Shown piece by piece: positions 62,267 to 64,000 of a DNA stretch of 64,000 nucleotides. Made by a program: the position numbers and the translations under genes. Every line of letters starts with the position of its first letter. The stretch's first letter is position 1. The stretch is from Pseudoalteromonas phenolica. GTDB lineage: Bacteria > Pseudomonadota > Gammaproteobacteria > Enterobacterales > Alteromonadaceae. The notes under the pieces were generated by a model, which was not told where the DNA came from, did no database searches, and was given only the letters and a program-made list of their open reading frames with translations. The DNA is taken from NCBI RefSeq assembly GCF_001444405.1, contig NZ_CP013187.1:558001-622000 (forward strand), given 5' to 3'.

Positions 62267-64000
62267 ATGACCCCAGAAGTTGCTGAAGTCGCAAAATTTG
62301 TTGCCTTACAGGCGCCGTTTAGTCAGTTACCAGAAGCGGCGACCCACTATTTTGTGTCCCATTTAGAAATTGTTTACTTAAATAAAGACAACCAGTCGCA
62401 ATGGCTTAAATCAACTGAGCCAAATTTATACTTAGTCCGCTCAGGTCAATATGATCTGGTCAATGCCAAAGAAGAAGTGATCACACAAATCGCAGAAGGT
62501 GACTATTTTGGATTCCCGTCTTTATTAACCGGCGATGCCATACAAAATCGCATCGAAGTGTCGACCCCCGGCTTAATCTACATCTTAAACCAAACCAGTT
62601 TTGACTATTTACGTCGTGAATATAAGGCGTTCGAACAACACTTTGTGCGCGCTCATGCCAATCGTTTACTGTCATCTCATTATCAGCAGAAAAGCGACAA
62701 TTGGTCTGAGAAAAAAATCAGTGAGTTATTGACCAGAAAGGCGATAACACTCGGACCTGATGCATCAATTCGTGATGCCGCGGTGAAAATGAGTGATCAT
62801 GGGGTCTCTTCCATTATGGTCACCGAGCAAGAAAGTCTTATTGGTGTACTCACTGATAGAGACTTGCGTAATCGAGTTCTGGCCAAAGATGTCGACCCTA
62901 ATATTGCAATAAATCAGGTTATGACGGGCAAGCCAAAATTCATCTTCGAAAATAATCGGGTGTTTTCTGCTTTGCATTTAATGCTCAAACACAACATACA
63001 TCACTTGCCTGTGCTGGATGAAAATTACACACCACTGGGTATGTTGACCAGCACAGATTTGTTACGTCAGCAAAAAAGCGATCCAGTACAACTGATTGGC
63101 CGCATCTACAAAGCGACATCGGTTCAGCAGTTACGCTTGTATGCACAAGAGATCCCTGCATTATTAAAGCGCTTTTCTCATAACATTGATGATATCTCGG
63201 TCATGGGCAAGCTATTAAGTGGCCTGACCGATGCTTTGACCAGTCGGTTAATTCGTATTTATCAGCAAGAGCATGGCGCAGCGCCATGTGCGTTTAGTTT
63301 TATTTGCTTTGGTTCACAAGCCCGTGAAGAGCAAACTCTGCATTCAGATCAAGACAATGGTTTATTACTACCGAACAATTTAACCGAGGCGCAAAGATCT
63401 TATTTCAAAGGAATGGGCGAATTTGTCTGTGAGCAACTGGTTGAATGCGGTATTAAGCGTTGCCCAGGTAATATTATGGCAAGTAACCCTGAATGTTGCG
63501 GCACCTTAAATGAGTGGTCAGAGCGATTTTTTAAGTGGATCAAATCCCCCACGCCACAAGCCATGTTGAACTGTAAGATCTTTTTTGATCTACGCTTTAT
63601 TGATGGTTCGAATGAGCTATATAGTGACTTATGTGTGTCGCTTGAAAGAATAAGCAAAAATGAACTCTTTTTTGCGGCCATGGCCACAGATATTAACGCG
63701 AACTCAGTACCGATTGGCTTGTTCCAGCAATTTAAGCTTGAGAAGAGTGAGTCTAAGCATAAGTATTTAGATCTGAAAAAGCGCGGGGTTGTGATCATCA
63801 ATGATATTGCAAGGCTCTATGCGCTAAAAGCTGGAGTAAGGCGGGCCAATACCCTTGAACGTCTGGATGCACTGACTAAATTTAATCTCATAAGCGCTAA
63901 AGACATTTATAACCTCAAAGATTGTTGGCGTTACCTGACACAATTGCGACTCAAAACCCAATTGAATAAAGAGGGCTTGCCGGGCAATTGTATTGATCCA
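62267..64000 (+). CDS. cNMP-CBS-DUF294 nucleotidyltransferase-like protein (3' end outside window)
   Basis: The first 578 residues of a soluble signalling protein. An N-terminal cyclic-nucleotide-binding fold (about 10-140, LYLVRSGQYDL, EGDYFGFPSLL) is followed by two CBS domains (about 160-275) and a DUF294 putative nucleotidyltransferase domain (from about 330; GSQAREEQTLHSDQDNG with GSxAR and DxD). These proteins commonly sit beside VC_2705-type symporters and CrbS, so it may regulate that transporter or signal its state. The ATG at 62267 has the ribosome site TAGGAG. The frame is open to the end of the window. Confidence 0.88.
   Translation, partial: MTPEVAEVAKFVALQAPFSQLPEAATHYFVSHLEIVYLNKDNQSQWLKSTEPNLYLVRSGQYDLVNAKEEVITQIAEGDYFGFPSLLTGDAIQNRIEVSTPGLIYILNQTSFDYLRREYKAFEQHFVRAHANRLLSSHYQQKSDNWSEKKISELLTRKAITLGPDASIRDAAVKMSDHGVSSIMVTEQESLIGVLTDRDLRNRVLAKDVDPNIAINQVMTGKPKFIFENNRVFSALHLMLKHNIHHLPVLDENYTPLGMLTSTDLLRQQKSDPVQLIGRIYKATSVQQLRLYAQEIPALLKRFSHNIDDISVMGKLLSGLTDALTSRLIRIYQQEHGAAPCAFSFICFGSQAREEQTLHSDQDNGLLLPNNLTEAQRSYFKGMGEFVCEQLVECGIKRCPGNIMASNPECCGTLNEWSERFFKWIKSPTPQAMLNCKIFFDLRFIDGSNELYSDLCVSLERISKNELFFAAMATDINANSVPIGLFQQFKLEKSESKHKYLDLKKRGVVIINDIARLYALKAGVRRANTLERLDALTKFNLISAKDIYNLKDCWRYLTQLRLKTQLNKEGLPGNCIDP

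Noticed and set aside
1..64000. CRISPR arrays, tRNA or rRNA genes, insertion sequences, prophage and defence genes.
   Set aside because: None was found on reading: no regularly spaced repeats, no cloverleaf-type sequences, no transposase or integrase frames.

Overview
The window is chromosomal DNA from a marine gammaproteobacterium of the Alteromonadales, most likely Pseudoalteromonas or a close relative. This is judged from roughly 40-45% GC, from gene orders shared with that order (rlmN-pilW-rodZ-ispG-hisS-yfgM-bamB-der, queA/tgt-yajC-secD-secF, acs-crbR-purU-crbS-DUF4212-symporter-DUF294), and from protein details. The genus is an inference from memory, because no database was searched. 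I see no tRNA, rRNA, CRISPR array, prophage, insertion sequence or toxin-antitoxin pair. Most of the window is core genome with small accessory islands.

Layout. 1-9.9 kb: phosphate block. It holds a partial polyphosphate kinase (ppk, minus strand), the ACT-domain regulator gcvR, pstC-pstA-pstB-phoU, and a DUF47 protein with a PiT transporter. Two Pho boxes, each 10 bp upstream of a good -10, link ppk and pst to PhoB. 10.0-13.5 kb: a MITE-like repeat, oxyR, and an overlapping three-gene cassette of ECF sigma factor, membrane anti-sigma-like protein and exported coiled-coil protein, preceded by a candidate ECF-type promoter. 13.6-16.2 kb: a REC-REC-PAS-GGDEF-EAL protein whose receiver domains both lack the phospho-acceptor Asp. 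16.4-23.1 kb: queA, tgt, yajC-secD-secF and two small lipoproteins, the second under a Fur-box-like site. 23.2-24.8 kb: yfhL and trhP (tRNA U34 hydroxylation).

25.0-35.3 kb: ndk, rlmN, an unusual PilW pilotin with LysM domains, rodZ, ispG, hisS, yfgM, bamB and der. 35.4-40.1 kb (minus): an RND efflux operon ending in an overlapping msrA. 40.2-44.5 kb: an accessory cluster of largely uncharacterised envelope proteins (a CxxC microprotein, a two-helix membrane protein, a 110-residue protein, two DUF1566 proteins, a YggN-like protein). 44.6-49.8 kb (minus): an amidohydrolase/dehydrogenase pair, slyD, mltD, a degenerate metallo-beta-lactamase-fold protein, zapA and a ZapB-like coiled coil.

50.0-64.0 kb: rlmJ with a compact pseudoknot-like leader, then an acetate/C2 module: DcaP-like porin, acetyl-CoA synthetase, CrbR response regulator, PurU, CrbS transporter-kinase, DUF4212/symporter pair and a partial cNMP-CBS-DUF294 protein. 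A 12-bp motif, TACgACTAAGGT, occurs three times and only in the intergenic regions before acs (twice, one also upstream of the porin) and before the symporter operon. It is my best candidate for a shared control element of this module.
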